Positions 48,801-61,142 of a stretch of 64,000 bases of DNA are shown here, piece by piece. The translations under genes and the position numbers were made by a program. Below the pieces are notes generated by a model. The model was not told the origin of the DNA. It ran no database searches and saw only the letters and a program-made list of their open reading frames with translations. The DNA is from Amphiduros pacificus (Eukaryota; Annelida; Polychaeta; Phyllodocida; Hesionidae): NCBI GenBank assembly GCA_949316495.1, contig OX439002.1, positions 11,278,001 through 11,342,000 of the forward strand, in the 5' to 3' direction. Every line of letters starts with the position of its first letter. Positions within the stretch are counted from its first letter, which is position 1.

Positions 48801-50198
48801 TTCATTTTGCTGTTTCATACCTTCCTTCTTCTATGGAAGTGAATATTGCCTTGGTCACATTATAAATTTACAGTGTGGCCAAGACCTTAACATATTGGAC
48901 AAAAAAAATCATGCACAAAATTTGGTAGTGTAGTTGTAAAGGTAAAATGTTCCAGAACAGGACTTCTTTGTCTTCATGTGCAATTTACATTGTAAAAAAG
49001 AAAAGAAAACCAATGACCGTAGAGCTATGCTGATCATTGCATTTTTGTAATGTTTATAAACATTTTTGGGAATGCCTGCAAATTGCTTCTTAAATCCTTT
49101 CCCAAAGTAGACTTGATAATTTCAGTTAATCAAAATGCAAAATACATATTGAAGTTGTTATCTCGATTCTCACTTGATAATATTTGTCATGTTATTCAAA
49201 ATGTTAGCCTCCTTGACAACTCAATGATAGCTATTAGATTTTTCAAAATATCATAAAAAGATTCTGAGCCTAATGGAAAATGGACACAATTGGGCCCCTG
49301 AAAATACAATATCTTACTAATAGCTCCCTGAAAATACAACACCTTACCAACTCATAGCGAAGAACTCCAACCAGTAGTTTCAAAGAAGACCGAAGTTGAC
49401 AGACAGAATGACAGAAAATTTCTCCCCATAAGTTCAGAAGCTATGCTATACATAGCTAATAAAAAAGGGAAAGTCATGGATTGGTAAATCATATTATACA
49501 TAATCTTACTCCCCTCTTAAAATAAAATCATCTTCTAATGATACTTTACATAATACTTTCTGTACATCAGTTAACTTTTTGATGACAATGTTCTCCAGGA
49601 ATGAAAGTTAGAGTGTTGATTACACATGGTATAATCTGAATGACAGAAATCTTCCAAATATCTTATTTAAAATGGATCTTTGTGTATATGGATATTTTTT
49701 CACTTATAATATCTGCATGGAATTGTTGAACACAATAAGAGAAACATAATTTCGATTTTTGTCCTCTAACCTATAAACAACACTTTTATTCTCCTGATAT
49801 TTCGCTTCTATCATATTATGACATGTACACACACTCAGACTGATTTGGAGTCAGTGAAAACTGAAACTGATATTTAATTTATAAATAATTGGTAGTTTTC
49901 ACCGATCCCAATCACACAAAGCCTTTCATTGTTACACCAGCTGATCAACCTTTTTTTTCTTCTTTATTTTTTAAAATAAATACTCATCTGCAACCCTTTT
50001 CGTGCTGTAAACAAGCAGTTCATTCGTCTATGTAACCACCATATAATACTTGCACACATCATTACCACCTGATATGTGTGTGGTTTTCTGGCCTTGCAAA
50101 GAGAACTGGCCTGTCCAGCAAATGACTTGTCCAGTACTCAGGTTTTTTGCAGTCTCTTTTATGTACACTTTGGTTGTCCGTTTCTGGTAAGGTCATCA
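45864..50198. other. stretch without a supported gene (may include tetraspanin 3'UTR)
   Basis: AT-rich sequence downstream, on the - strand, of the alternative tetraspanin last exon. A run of AATAAA complements around 49950-49980 could end that transcript. A repeat shared with 19345-19395 lies at 49258-49330. A 96-codon frame on the - strand at 47686-47976 is discussed among the rejected items. Confidence 0.45.
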
Positions 50199-50273
50199 TT
50201 ATAAGAATGCACTGGGATTTGCTCTTGGGTCCTTTTGGTTGCGATACCTTACTGCTAACCACACTCCTATGAT
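50199..50273 (-). CDS. alternative last exon of the tetraspanin gene
   Basis: After an acceptor (TTTTTACAG, AG at 50274-50275) a phase-0 exon reads [10 protein letters not shown] then [14 protein letters not shown] and TAA. It is 75 bp, the same length and phase as the nearer last exon at 54881-54955, and encodes the same 14-residue C-terminus. It differs in the inner part of transmembrane helix 4. It is, if anything, closer to my recollection of vertebrate TSPAN13 ([16 protein letters not shown]) than the nearer copy. Both copies are intact, so mutually exclusive last exons are more likely than a pseudoexon; transcript data are needed. Confidence 0.8.
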   Translation of the reverse strand: MIGVWLAVRYRNQKDPRANPSAFL

Positions 50274-52333
50274 CTGTAAAAAGCAAATTACACTCAAATG
50301 TTTTTTAAAAATGTCATAATTACTGCTCCTTTCTGAAATAACCATCAAACAGATACAGAAACAAAGAATAAATTATTAACCAGACTATTCCCAGAATTGT
50401 ATTCTTGACTGTTTGTAAACTTGATCTTCCCTCTAATCATTCAAATGACATGTCAATGAATGTATGTTAATACATCTATTTTAATTCCAAGGCATAAATA
50501 TCTCCACCCATCACAAACAATTAAAGCTTTTCTTTGTATGATCTTAACTATGTTGAACCTATTAGTGGGACCTGTTAGCGATAAAAGAGGTCTTGCCATA
50601 TCCTGATATAGTTCAGGATTTTAATTAACCCATGCTTATTCTACCTTCACCCCTCTTTCTAATGCCCAACCTCCTATACAACATTCATGGCCACACAAAG
50701 TTCATCATTCTCCATAAAAGAGAACATTATAATTAAAGGAAAGCAAAAAATGGTAACAGTCTTTGATGTCATCTTTCAGGAATACCTGTTTGGTTTGCTG
50801 TAATCCATAGTAAAATTTATATTTTTCATTATTGATTCATATTTTATTATCTACACTAATTTTAACATCATACACTAATCATAATTATACAATTCAGATG
50901 GAAATTTTATGCAGTTATATGAATAAAAGGGATAAAAAAAAAAAAATTAGTCCGACCACTTTTCAGCGACCAAAATTGTGACGTCAATAAGAGGGGTCTG
51001 ATTAGAAGTGGGTCAAAGAAGTGGTTGTTGTGTGCATTTCTAATCAGATTCATGCTCATTTCCAGCCTGAATATCTTTATTGGGATATTATTTACAGTGC
51101 AAGAGGGAATTACAGAAACATCTTTGGACTGTATTGATGGCACTGAAGGACAAATATTTAGGCCTTCGTGAAATCAGAGATCACAAGCAGTTGTACAGAG
51201 ATTTGGGATATGTTTAAATATGTAGCCATGCTACTATGATACATTCAAGCTAAAATCCCTAAAATCAACCAAAATAGTGTGTTTGACCACTTCTGACCAC
51301 AGGCCTAACACAGGCACTGGCTTAGGGCCCTGAGGAGCCAATATGGAGTTATGGTTCTAAAACTCTACTGGTGAAGATTTAAATGAATATTTCTTGTATT
51401 CTGTTGTTTTATGTTATTGGCCAAGTTTATTTGAAAAGGAAATCAGGTAGGTGAGACATCTTTACCCTTTGTTCAACTCTTTCCAGCCTTTATGAACCTT
51501 TATTAATGTATTAGATGTTCATGTAGGGATGAGGATAATGTTCTACAGGGACTGGAAAGATATCTTCAATTTGCCCCATCCACTGACTCCCCTAGTCAGC
51601 AGGAAGTGAAGCTCAGTTAAAGCCCGTTGGGGCCAGTGACCTAACTCCCAAATGTCAAGACAATGTTATGTATTGCTTGTAATACAACCTTATATTCTAA
51701 CTATACTCTTGACTATCTTCTTATTGCTTTGATCTATTCAAAATATATAGTACTTATTCTCAAATTATTAGACCTTCAATCATCAGTGGTAGATTTTTTT
51801 TTCAGAATTCATGAAACAAGCACCCAACATTCTAAAAAGTATTCATATTGTATTGATTACATCTTTTCTGAACTAAACTCAAAACTTGACATTCATTCTA
51901 CTCTTTTCAAAATGAAAATTACTTATGGTTGGGAAGGCATAACATGTATTTGTTTGGGAGTAAATACAAATTATGAACAGAAAGGCCTTGTTTTAAACAA
52001 AAGACCACATTGGGGCAATTGTTGTTAAACATCTTGCTAGCAGAACTCAACACACAAAAGACATTGTGTGGCAGTGGTATTCCTTTCATCATTTAAAGCT
52101 TTTATATCTCAAGACAAAAATTCTGTGATTTAATATTTCAATTTGTTGTTAAGTTCAGGTGAAGAGAATTTTGTGAAAGTTATGCAAAGAGAATGTTTTT
52201 AATATCACATCACTCTCAGGAAATTAAAAGATCAAAATAACACACTCATATATACTAATCATATTCAATCAAGCTTATTGTCAAATTAATAAACAATGTT
52301 CATCATTATGTGCATTAGAAAGCAATACAATTA
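50274..52333. other. intron or intergenic sequence, nothing recognised
   Basis: AT-rich sequence between the alternative tetraspanin last exon and the TA-flanked MITE. No other tetraspanin exon copies were found, so only the last exon is duplicated. Confidence 0.5.
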
Positions 52334-54747
52334 CCGTATTTACTCGAGTATAAGTCGAGGTTTTTTTCCAAAAACTCTTAGTTAATGTTTAGGGGGTCGA
52401 CTTATACACGAGAGCAACCTGTGGACGAGGATTTACGCCAAAAAATTACGACACTATGAGTTTTCATTACGAACATTCTTATTTTCGAAATAACGAATAT
52501 CGGACATAGCGGGTCGGTTTAACAGTCTTATACTCGAGTAATTACGGTAAAACGTAAATACGATGTTCATATTTTCGAAATAACGAATATCAGTCGCAAC
52601 AGATTGATTTTAATTGCGTTTTAAATGATAAAGAAAGGTATTTACCCAATATTACTGGTCTATTATTCGAAACGCTTTGTTTTGACTTTGTTCTCACTGA
52701 TTCCAATTATCAGCGTTCACAGTTTTGCAATACGTCTTTGTTTCCACTGCTTTGAGTCGTGTCTTCCCGCTTGGAAAGAAATGCTTTCACACGTGGATCG
52801 ATTTTAATTGCGTTTTAAATGATAAATAAAGGTATTAACCCAAATTGTTCGAGAACAGAACAAAACCATCAAACCATTTAAAACGCAATTAAAATCGATC
52901 CCCGGGTGAAGGCATTTCTGTCAATTTCTTGAGATCGTCAACACGTGGTCGCAACACGTGGTTGCAATTTAGAAAGGCGGAAGTGACGGGAAGAGGCACT
53001 TGTTTTTAGCGCGAAAACGAGTTTGATATTTTAATTGCATTTTAAATGATAAATAAAGGTATTTACCCAATATTATCACAAATTATGCTTCGCAGGTCGA
53101 GAATTTATCCATGAAGTAAAACGTAAATATCATGTACGTGACGTCGCGTTAATTCACGTCCGCAACACGAGGAGAAGCCAGGGATCCATCATTGCACAAT
53201 ATATTAATATTTCAATGCGTGTTTAGTAGGCTCTGATCGTTTTCACGCCAAAAATAAGAGCTTGTCCCCGTCACTCCTGCTTTTTAAATGACGACCTCGT
53301 ATTGCGTAATGCATGTTAAATGGATGAATGGTTTTGTTCTGTTCACGACCTGCAAAGCGTATTTTGTGTTTATATTGGGTATATACTTTTATTTATCATT
53401 TAAAATGCAATTCTGCCAAATCTGCAAAGTCAATGATCACATGACTTGTGAGTCACGTGGTCAATCGATACGCTACTTCACGGACATCGTATTTACGTTT
53501 TACTTTTACTTCTATGTCTATTAAATTATTTATCATTTAAAGTTATTTACCCAATATTATTTCGAAACGCTTTGTTTTGACTTTGTTCTCACTGATTCCA
53601 ATTATCAGCGTTCACAGTTTTGCATTTCGTCTTTGTTTCCACTGCTTTGGTCGTGTCTTCCTTGTTGACAGAAATGCTTTCACACGTGGATCGATTTTAA
53701 TTGCGTTTTAAATGATAAACTGATAATTGAAATCAGTGAGAACAAAGTCAAAACAAAGCATTTCGAAATAATATGTTTTAAATGATATATAAAGGTATTT
53801 ACCCAATATTATCACAAATTCGCTTTGCAGGTCAAGAACAGAACAAAACCATCCATTCATTTAACATGCATTACGCAATACGAGGTTGTCATTTTAAAAA
53901 GCGGGAGTGACGTAGCGGATCGATGATAAATAAAGGCATATACATACTATTATCACAAATTACACTTTGCAGGTCGAGAACAGAACAAAACCACCCATTA
54001 CTGCGCGATATATTAATATTTCAATGCCAGTTAACATTCGTTTTCACGCTAAAAACAAGAGCCTCTTCCCGTCACTTCCGCCTTTCAAAATTGCGACCAC
54101 GTGTTGCGCTGAGTCGTGTCTTCCTTGTTGACAGAAATGCTTTCACACGTGGATCGATTTTAATTGCATTTCAAATGATAAATAATGAAAACGCTTTGTT
54201 TTGAGGCTAAAATCAATGATGTGGAGAAATTCTCGACGTAACTGTGATAATATTAAGTACATACCTTTATTTATCATTTAAAACGCAATTAAAATCGATC
54301 AGCTACGGATATGAAAGTTCAATTTGACATGTTGGCCACTCCACTTTTGTCTCGTGGGCACCCAGACGCTAAGATAAAGGAAGTCACGTACATCGTATAA
54401 CGTTTTGTGATAATATTGGGTAAATACCTTTATTTATCATTTAAAATGCAATCAAAATCGATCCGCTACGTCTGATATTTGTTATTTCGAAAATATGAAC
54501 ATCGTATTTACGTTTTACCGTATTTACTCGTGTATAAGACTGCTAAGATCTTATATCGTAAGTATATTTAAGTTTCACTTTTAAAATGACCGCCAAGCTT
54601 CAGCTGAAGCTTGAATGGTAGCAGAGCCGATATGTCAAGAAAAACCAACTCGACTTATATTCGGAAATTGTTTTTTTTCAAGAAAAATAACCTCAATTTT
54701 GGGGGGTCGACTTATACACGAGTCGACTTATACACGAGTAAATACGG
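52334..54747. mobile_element. TA-flanked MITE, copy 3 (2.4 kb, compound)
   Basis: TA at 52332-52333 and 54748-54749 flanks ends CCGTATTTACTCGAGTATAAG and the complement of CCGTATTTACTCGTGTATAAG. A further internal terminus lies at about 54518. The interior repeats blocks such as 'atcgattttaattgcgtttt', 'ggtatttacccaatattatc' and 'gtcgagaacagaacaaaacc' many times in both orientations, consistent with nested insertions or internal amplification. It ends 134 bp downstream of the nearer tetraspanin stop codon. Noncoding. Confidence 0.75.
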
Positions 54748-54880
54748 TAACAGCTCATTCCACCACAATCAGAGCATGAAAGTTGAAGCATAGATAGACA
54801 AGCTGCACCCTTATACAGGCAAAGCTCTTATTCTAGGGTATCATACCTATAACAAAATATTTGTAGATTGTAGATAGGTG

Positions 54881-57800
54881 TTATAAAAATGCGCTGGGGT
54901 TGGCGCGGGGGTCTTTCTGGTTGCGGAATCGTATAGTGATCCAAACCCCAGTTATCTGAAAACAGCAGTCACCCTTAGCAACTGATGACAGATGGCACCA
55001 AGTCTTAAAAACAACCTTCCCCTTAAATAAGCTTTTGCACATAATTTCACTGTGAATTAAAAACTCCTGAATTTTCTTGGAAAATAAAAATGTATAGCTG
55101 CAGGAGTAATGATGCATGAAATGTGACAAAATAATTATAGTATACAAATACAAATATCATGTGAAAGCCTTCAAATACATTGTACATATCACTTTGTATA
55201 AACAAAAATACGATCTATGCAGACTATATATATAGTATATGTACAATTATCACAGTTAAGACAAAATATCAGTGAATACACTCAAAAGTGACACATTTTA
55301 GCTACTGACCATGCATGTAAATTTATTATCAATTAATAGAAAATTTTGAAGGAAAACAATATGTATAGTTTATATACCCTTTGTGTACAAAAGTCACAAA
55401 ATGTTAATGGTTATGACTGAACATCTTCATTTTTTATACCAACCTCTGTAAAACTGAAGAAGAGCCCAATGCCGCCGGCCACCTTGAGCGCCTGATCCAT
55501 GTACTCATTGATTACTTGCCAGCAAGTCAGCGTACATTTGCAAGTTTCCGCTGGGCTAGTGGAGTTTAGTGGTGGGAGTACATCAGTGCAGCAACTAGCC
55601 TTGGAATCCTTGCAACAATCAAGCTAGAAAAGAAACAAGGACTCAATTGCTACCTAATCGTCCAATAGATAATCAAATATGGCTACTGACATCAATACTT
55701 TTTTTAATCAAATGATTCAAAAATATTTTTGTTATAACGCAGATGGTTCCTTTTTGCTGAAAGGCAATGCATGTCAAAAAAGGGACTATCCATGTTATTC
55801 TGTGACTGGTACTGTCACGGGGAATGTGTAGTCATTTCCTGTGGGTTGTAATTTGTTTTTTTCTATGGTCAATATTGTTCAAGTAACCAATGGCACTGTG
55901 GAGTGTCAGTCCTGTGCATGCAAAAAGTTTCTATAACATGTAAACAAAGATAAAGTAGTGCATGATAACAAAAAGTTCAAGATGACCACATCATCATCGC
56001 CCATCGCTGCACAAAATTATCAATTATCATTGCTTGGAAATACCTTCCAATCGATAGAGCAGGGAATACTTAAAATTTAGTGTAAACTGGACAATAAGAA
56101 TAGAATTTAAAAGCAAAATCCGATTGTGATTAGCATGAGCACCAGAGCGATATTAGAAGTTATTACTTAATCGAGACAAAAAAGGCAGAACTTTGCATTC
56201 CTTTGGGCTATAATTTGTGTTTTGTTTGTTGTAGTTTTTGTTTTGTTCGTTGTAATTTTTGTTTTGTTTGTTATTTTTTTCTCATCCATGTTACATGTGG
56301 AGTACCACTTTTTCTTAATTAAAATTAATTTGATATATCAATAGAAGGCCATTAAACTAATACTGAACTTGTGCTAGCTTATTTGTATGGCCTGGAAGAA
56401 TTTAAGTCTTTTTTGTACATTCAGCTCTGCAAGATTTTAATGACACATTAACATCCTGCATCATATCAATCAAGGCAAAAGAATTATTAAATAAGAATAT
56501 ATGATGATCTATAAAAAATATCAACCTTCTAATTATTAATATTTCAGTACTCTTATGAATATTTTTTTGTTTATACAGTGATAGAGCTGAAGCTATTAAA
56601 GGTATTAAGCATCAATTCTACAATTTGGTGTGTTGAAAGCTTGGCCACATATGAACAACATGACAAATTGAAATTATGATAGATTAATAAGATAAGTTGC
56701 TATAAGCCATAAAAGTCGCACTTCCAGGAATGATCTGTCTCAGCCATAAGCTGCACGTGATGGGTAAACACGGGTAGCGTGAACTTTGTTTGACCTCAAT
56801 TGAGGCTCAAAGTTCGGTAGCACTGTTTGACGTCATTTTGGTACTTTTCAAAGGACAATACATTTCATGACGTCATAAGCATATTACCATACTCTTGTGA
56901 CGTCATTTTACCTTTCAGTGCCTCTATGATGACACTCCACATAAATATTACGCCAAGAAAGGAGTGTGCTTTTATTAGGGGCCTATATATTAGGTCTTGT
57001 TCAAATAGGTTTTACAGACAATGATGGGGATGCATTTTTCAAAAAGTTTATAGACATGAAAGACAAAAACGTTTATCACCAATAGGTGAATTTTAAATGT
57101 TTTTTTTTCAAAATCGGTGCTTAATCCCTTTAATATCAACTTTTATAATTCTTACAAAAAGAATGCTAAAATATGAATGCTGACAAAAGCAAAATATTTT
57201 ACTCAGCATCAGTATTTCCACTAATTGAGCTATAAAAACCTCAATATTGTGTAGATGTTTTTATTTATCACAACATAATGGGTGATTATTAATAGATATT
57301 CATTGATTTGCTGAATTCTTGATATTTATCTATAACCTATCCCCCCAAAAAATCCATCAATTCACTTTTTAAATAGAGTTTAGACATTTGTTTACTGATC
57401 TGTGTAACACTATCATGTAAAGGAACATTTTTTCTTTAGTACTTATGAATAGAATGACTCACAAAATCACATGATGGATGTCCAAGTTCATCAGTGATGG
57501 GAAGAGTTACATCCTTAAAACCACAGCAGTTGAAGTAGTTCTGCACCTTGACCTTGAGCGGGTTATTAGCCCTTTTCCATCCCTGCTGTGCGAGTGTGAG
57601 TTGCTGGTCACTGTTAATGGCCAGACACGCACAAGCCACAGCAAACTGGATCAGGAACAAGATGAACAGGATCAACATATACTGACACAAATGTCAAGGA
57701 CAATAAACTGCTATATTTTTATGACATTTGTGTCAGGATTTGGAAACCAACTGTGTTTGACTCAACTCTGCTTTCAACCGGGTTAAACAATTAAGAGACA

Positions 57801-60498
57801 TCCGTTGATTGTTGCTTAAGGGCAATTAGGCCCCTCCACAGGCTTGATTCGAATTAATATACAACCTGAAATATAATAGCATTGATTTTATTTTTTCCCA
57901 CTATTAAATGCATCTTATCTGTCACTTGCAATATTTAGCCATTTGACTTTGTGTCCTTATTCTTTATGAACAAATTTCTTTAAAGAAGCAAGGATACAAA
58001 GAAGAGTAGGACTTGGTGATGTTTGACGGCTCCGATGAGGCCTACTATGGCGATGAGCAGGAGGAAGACGCCACAGGCAATGATGCCCCCCATGATGGCC
58101 AGAGATGTGATGATTGCTACTGCCTTCCCATAAGCAGCCACTCCTATTAGGATGAATGATACCAGCTACAAACAAACAAACAGCAAAAATGTTCATTGCA
58201 TATCCTATATAATAACATGAATATCCTGCCATGTGCCAAGACTTCCCAAAGATAAACAGATTCCTTATATCATGACCATTATTTATTATAGTGTTATGTT
58301 GAATATACTTTTGGTGCTATGAATCTGCTTTAGACTTTGAATAATGGAGAGTATGGATCTTAAATAAGAGGATAACAATAAAGATATAATAGACAAATGC
58401 ACTTTCTTCAATGTTTCTTCCTGGAATTTTACCTTTATGTGGTGTTTATTCCCATTAAAATATAAATTTGTCAAAAGAAATTTGAAAACATTTCTTAAAA
58501 GTTGTCATATTCAAGTTTCAGGAGTTAAAAGTATTTTGTTTTGTTTGTTGAAATTTTTGTTTCATATGTTGTTGTTTTTTTGTGTGTGTTATTTCTATAT
58601 TTTTTTGTTTCCCTGTTACAAGATTTAATTTTGTTTCTGTACGTTCTTTTATGCTTGTTTTTCTATCCAAGTTACAAGTGGAGCAACACATTTTCTTGTT
58701 GAACAATCATTCAAAATTTCATTTTTTTAAAAAAAATACCATATTATGAATTATTTAGTCAAGTAAAAAATACATAAAAATCAATTTCTTTAAAATTGAA
58801 AGCATAATTGAAAAAAAAAAAAAATTGGTGGAAAATTTTACGAGTAGTTGACCAGGGTAAAGAATCAGTCAAGTACTCACTGGGAATTTTTACGCTTGAC
58901 ATTTTTTCTATCATTTTGACACTTTACCATCATTTTCATATCATATGTAGATAATATTTTTGCAGACTGCAAATATAGAAATTATGTCAATTAAAACTGA
59001 GGAAGTAAACCTTTTAAATTACTCATGGGTTTTGTGGGGATGAGTTCTTCTGCCATCTGTTGCAAGCAGATGGGTTTCAGACAGTGCCTCTCAACCAAGC
59101 TTAATCACCATGTGTTCTCACAGCCACTGAACAATGCTCAATAAAGCAGTTGGCAACCGTTCCAATTCCTAATATGAATGAAAATTGTTAATTTGTTAAG
59201 TGTGGTTTGAAAAATCAATTTTTTGAGATTCAGTTGGAGAGAAGTCGGCCTTGATCACTCTGTAACCACACAGAACTCATAAAATTTCCTTCCAGGAGGC
59301 TACTTGAGCCTCAAGGCCAAAATAATGTTGACAAGAGAGAGTAGAAAGTTGATAATTTAATTGAAATCATAAAGTCCAACAGGTTGCAGTTGAACAGCGG
59401 TTAGTCCAGGCCTTGAAATAAAAAGGAAAATGTTGGTTGCCCGGTTGGACCACCAGAGCATGAGAAGTGGTGGCCCAAAGTTTCTTGGGATAATAGGAAG
59501 TGTGATACATTGTATATAAGGCTGTACATATTGCTGTATAATGACAAGTGTCTGACTGGGGGTTACTTGTCCTAATCAAAACTCCATTGATCATGATGTG
59601 AGACAAATATCTTTGAAGGACTAAAATAATAAAATCAAGGTAGTTTGTGCCACTAAAAGACCAAAAATATGGTTGCCCAACTGGGCCACTACATTCACTG
59701 GCCCGAACAGAAGATCTGGTGGCCCTGGGCCACTGGGCACGTGCGTATGTCAAGGCCTGTAGTCAAACATAGGTCGGCTGTGGGTCGCAATCTTGCCCCA
59801 ATGAAAACAACATACTGGAACTACACAAATATAAGGAATAGGAAATTCACAAAAAAACTCTCTAAAATCCAATAAAAAAACAATAAAGTAGCCCACAATT
59901 GCACTTTATACAGGGGCCCATGCAAAAAGCCTCTCACTCTTGAAATTTGTTGAATGAACAGCTGAGTTATGTCAGATGGTTGCTTAGGAATTTGTGTGTT
60001 GTGTATGGTACAAGGTTGGAATAATTTCCTTTAAAAAAGTACCTTCACCATGAATTTAGTACAGCCAAAATAAACATTAAATTCAATAAAAATAACCATG
60101 GATAACAAGTCTAGTGGCACTGATGGATGTCTCAATGGAGGTGGGATGATAATGAATCATCACCAAGCCTGATCAAACCACGTACTCGGTGGGGTTTACT
60201 CTGAACTACATGATCATTTTATTATTTAATTGAGTATATATCAAAACACCTATGCACTATGCTGTACCTAAATGTCAAACAGTTATAATAATGGTGAAAT
60301 ATAACAGCAGAATCCAATAAAGAACCTTGGCCACGTCATTCTGTTCACCCGTTGAACTGTCAAAACGATTTTGATCATTTTTGTTGAATCTCTACGAAGG
60401 AAACATAAGTGGCCAAAATTAAATGGTATACTTACAATGTAGAGAACATTCAATGCCGCCAGGGCATTCTTTGAACATGTGAATCCTCCACAAACCAT
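54881..60498 (-). CDS. tetraspanin, TSPAN13/TSPAN31 type
   Basis: Five coding exons on the - strand: 60436-60498 (ATG), 57998-58165, 57463-57681, 55444-55623 and 54881-54955 (TAA), all phase 0, 234 residues. It begins [20 protein letters not shown] and ends [14 protein letters not shown], both hallmark ends of TSPAN13/31. Four membrane segments are visible: about 12-35, 44-69, 74-100, and one spanning the exon 4/5 junction ([13 protein letters not shown] + ITGVWI). The large loop has the tetraspanin NCCG (about 128-131), a DCC..CC pair and [23 protein letters not shown] between helices 2 and 3 is near-identical to the vertebrate protein. It is slightly longer than vertebrate members (about 204-210) because of the large loop. 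Tetraspanins organise membrane partner proteins; the specific partner is unknown. Exon 4 can also join the copy at 50199-50273. Confidence 0.93.
55765..56320. repeat. diverged dispersed repeat, related to 35250-35820
   Basis: In the third tetraspanin intron. It shares 'tagtcatttcctg', 'ggtcaatattgtt' and 'gttacatgtggagtaccact' with the copy upstream of the zinc-finger exon. It also contains a T/G-rich short tandem run at about 56215-56280. Confidence 0.45.
56920..57005. repeat. dispersed repeat shared with 43674-43760
   Basis: Blocks 'cctctatgatgacactccac' and 'acgccaagaaaggagtgtgc', then 'aggtcttgt', recur in the same order at 43674-43760 (about 85% by eye). Same orientation in both places. 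Confidence 0.6.
57682..57736 (-). promoter_or_regulatory. hairpin covering the 3' splice site of tetraspanin exon 3
   Basis: CTGACACAAATGTCA at 57682-57696 and its exact complement at 57722-57736 make a 15-bp stem with a 25-nt loop. On the - strand the stem's last two bases are the acceptor AG, directly before exon 3 (first base 57681). In the pre-mRNA the acceptor would be base-paired. Confidence 0.6.
59407..59759. mobile_element. small DNA transposon with CAGGCCTTGA ends
   Basis: 353 bp bounded by CAGGCCTTGA and TCAAGGCCTG and directly flanked by TAGTC on both sides (59402-59406, 59760-59764). The interior has related GGTTGCCC..GGGCCAC blocks in both halves. The CAGG terminus is hAT-like, but a 5-bp duplication is short for hAT, so the superfamily is uncertain. 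It lies in the first tetraspanin intron and has no coding capacity. Confidence 0.65.
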
Positions 60499-60672
60499 TT
60501 TGAGTTCGGCAAATGTGCAGTTCCGGCTGCAGAAGTAACAATTGGCACAAAATGATAGCAGAGACTGTCTGCTTACATGTGGAATATGGCGTCAATTTGG
60601 AGCCTCGTTTGAGGTTAACTCTATTTTTGGAGCGCCATCTGTAGATTTACCACTGGTCCAGAAACGATGGTG
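60499..60672 (-). promoter_or_regulatory. tetraspanin 5'UTR/promoter region
   Basis: The 174 bp between the start codon and the 470-bp direct repeat must hold the 5'UTR and core promoter if the first coding exon is also the first exon. I see 'gacgccatattcc' and 'gaactgcacatttgccgaac' but no clear TATA or initiator. Confidence 0.3.
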
Positions 60673-61142
60673 GCCTCGCACCACTATTACAATGTCCCAT
60701 TGAAACCCATAGTAAATGCCTCACCTTCAAAAATTCATAAAAAATATTCGTATCGACCTAGGGTATTTTAAAAAATTCTTATCAGATGGCAAAAATATTC
60801 ATCTTTCTAAAAGCAGAGTATGAAGTGAGGTTGACCATTGAATTTTTTTGCTAGGATCTGTTAAAGCGCCACCTACCTTGAAAACAAAGAACACAACATG
60901 GAAATATAGGAATGAGCCCCTGACAGCAAAGATCAATACATAGTCCCTTCAATTATTCTCATGATTTTTCTAATAACTTCGACAAAACAAGCCATCATTG
61001 TACTATTAAATAGCACTTTTCATTTTATGTCTAATGTGATCTGCATCTCGTTATTATCATGTATAATAAGGGGGAGTAGGAAATTATCAAGCACTACTTT
61101 CGTATGCCCTGGTCCCACATATCAAATAGTAGACTCAGGTCT
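60673..61142. repeat. 470-bp direct repeat, copy A
   Basis: Near-identical (about 96% by eye) to 62038-62507 in the same orientation. It begins 'gcctcgcaccactattacaa' and ends 'agtagactcaggtct'. It starts 174 bp upstream of the tetraspanin start codon. No coding capacity was recognised. Confidence 0.85.

Noticed and set aside
51663-52028. 121-codon + strand frame
   Set aside because: AT-driven composition rich in Ile/Leu/Tyr/Asn, no splice context and no recognisable domain.
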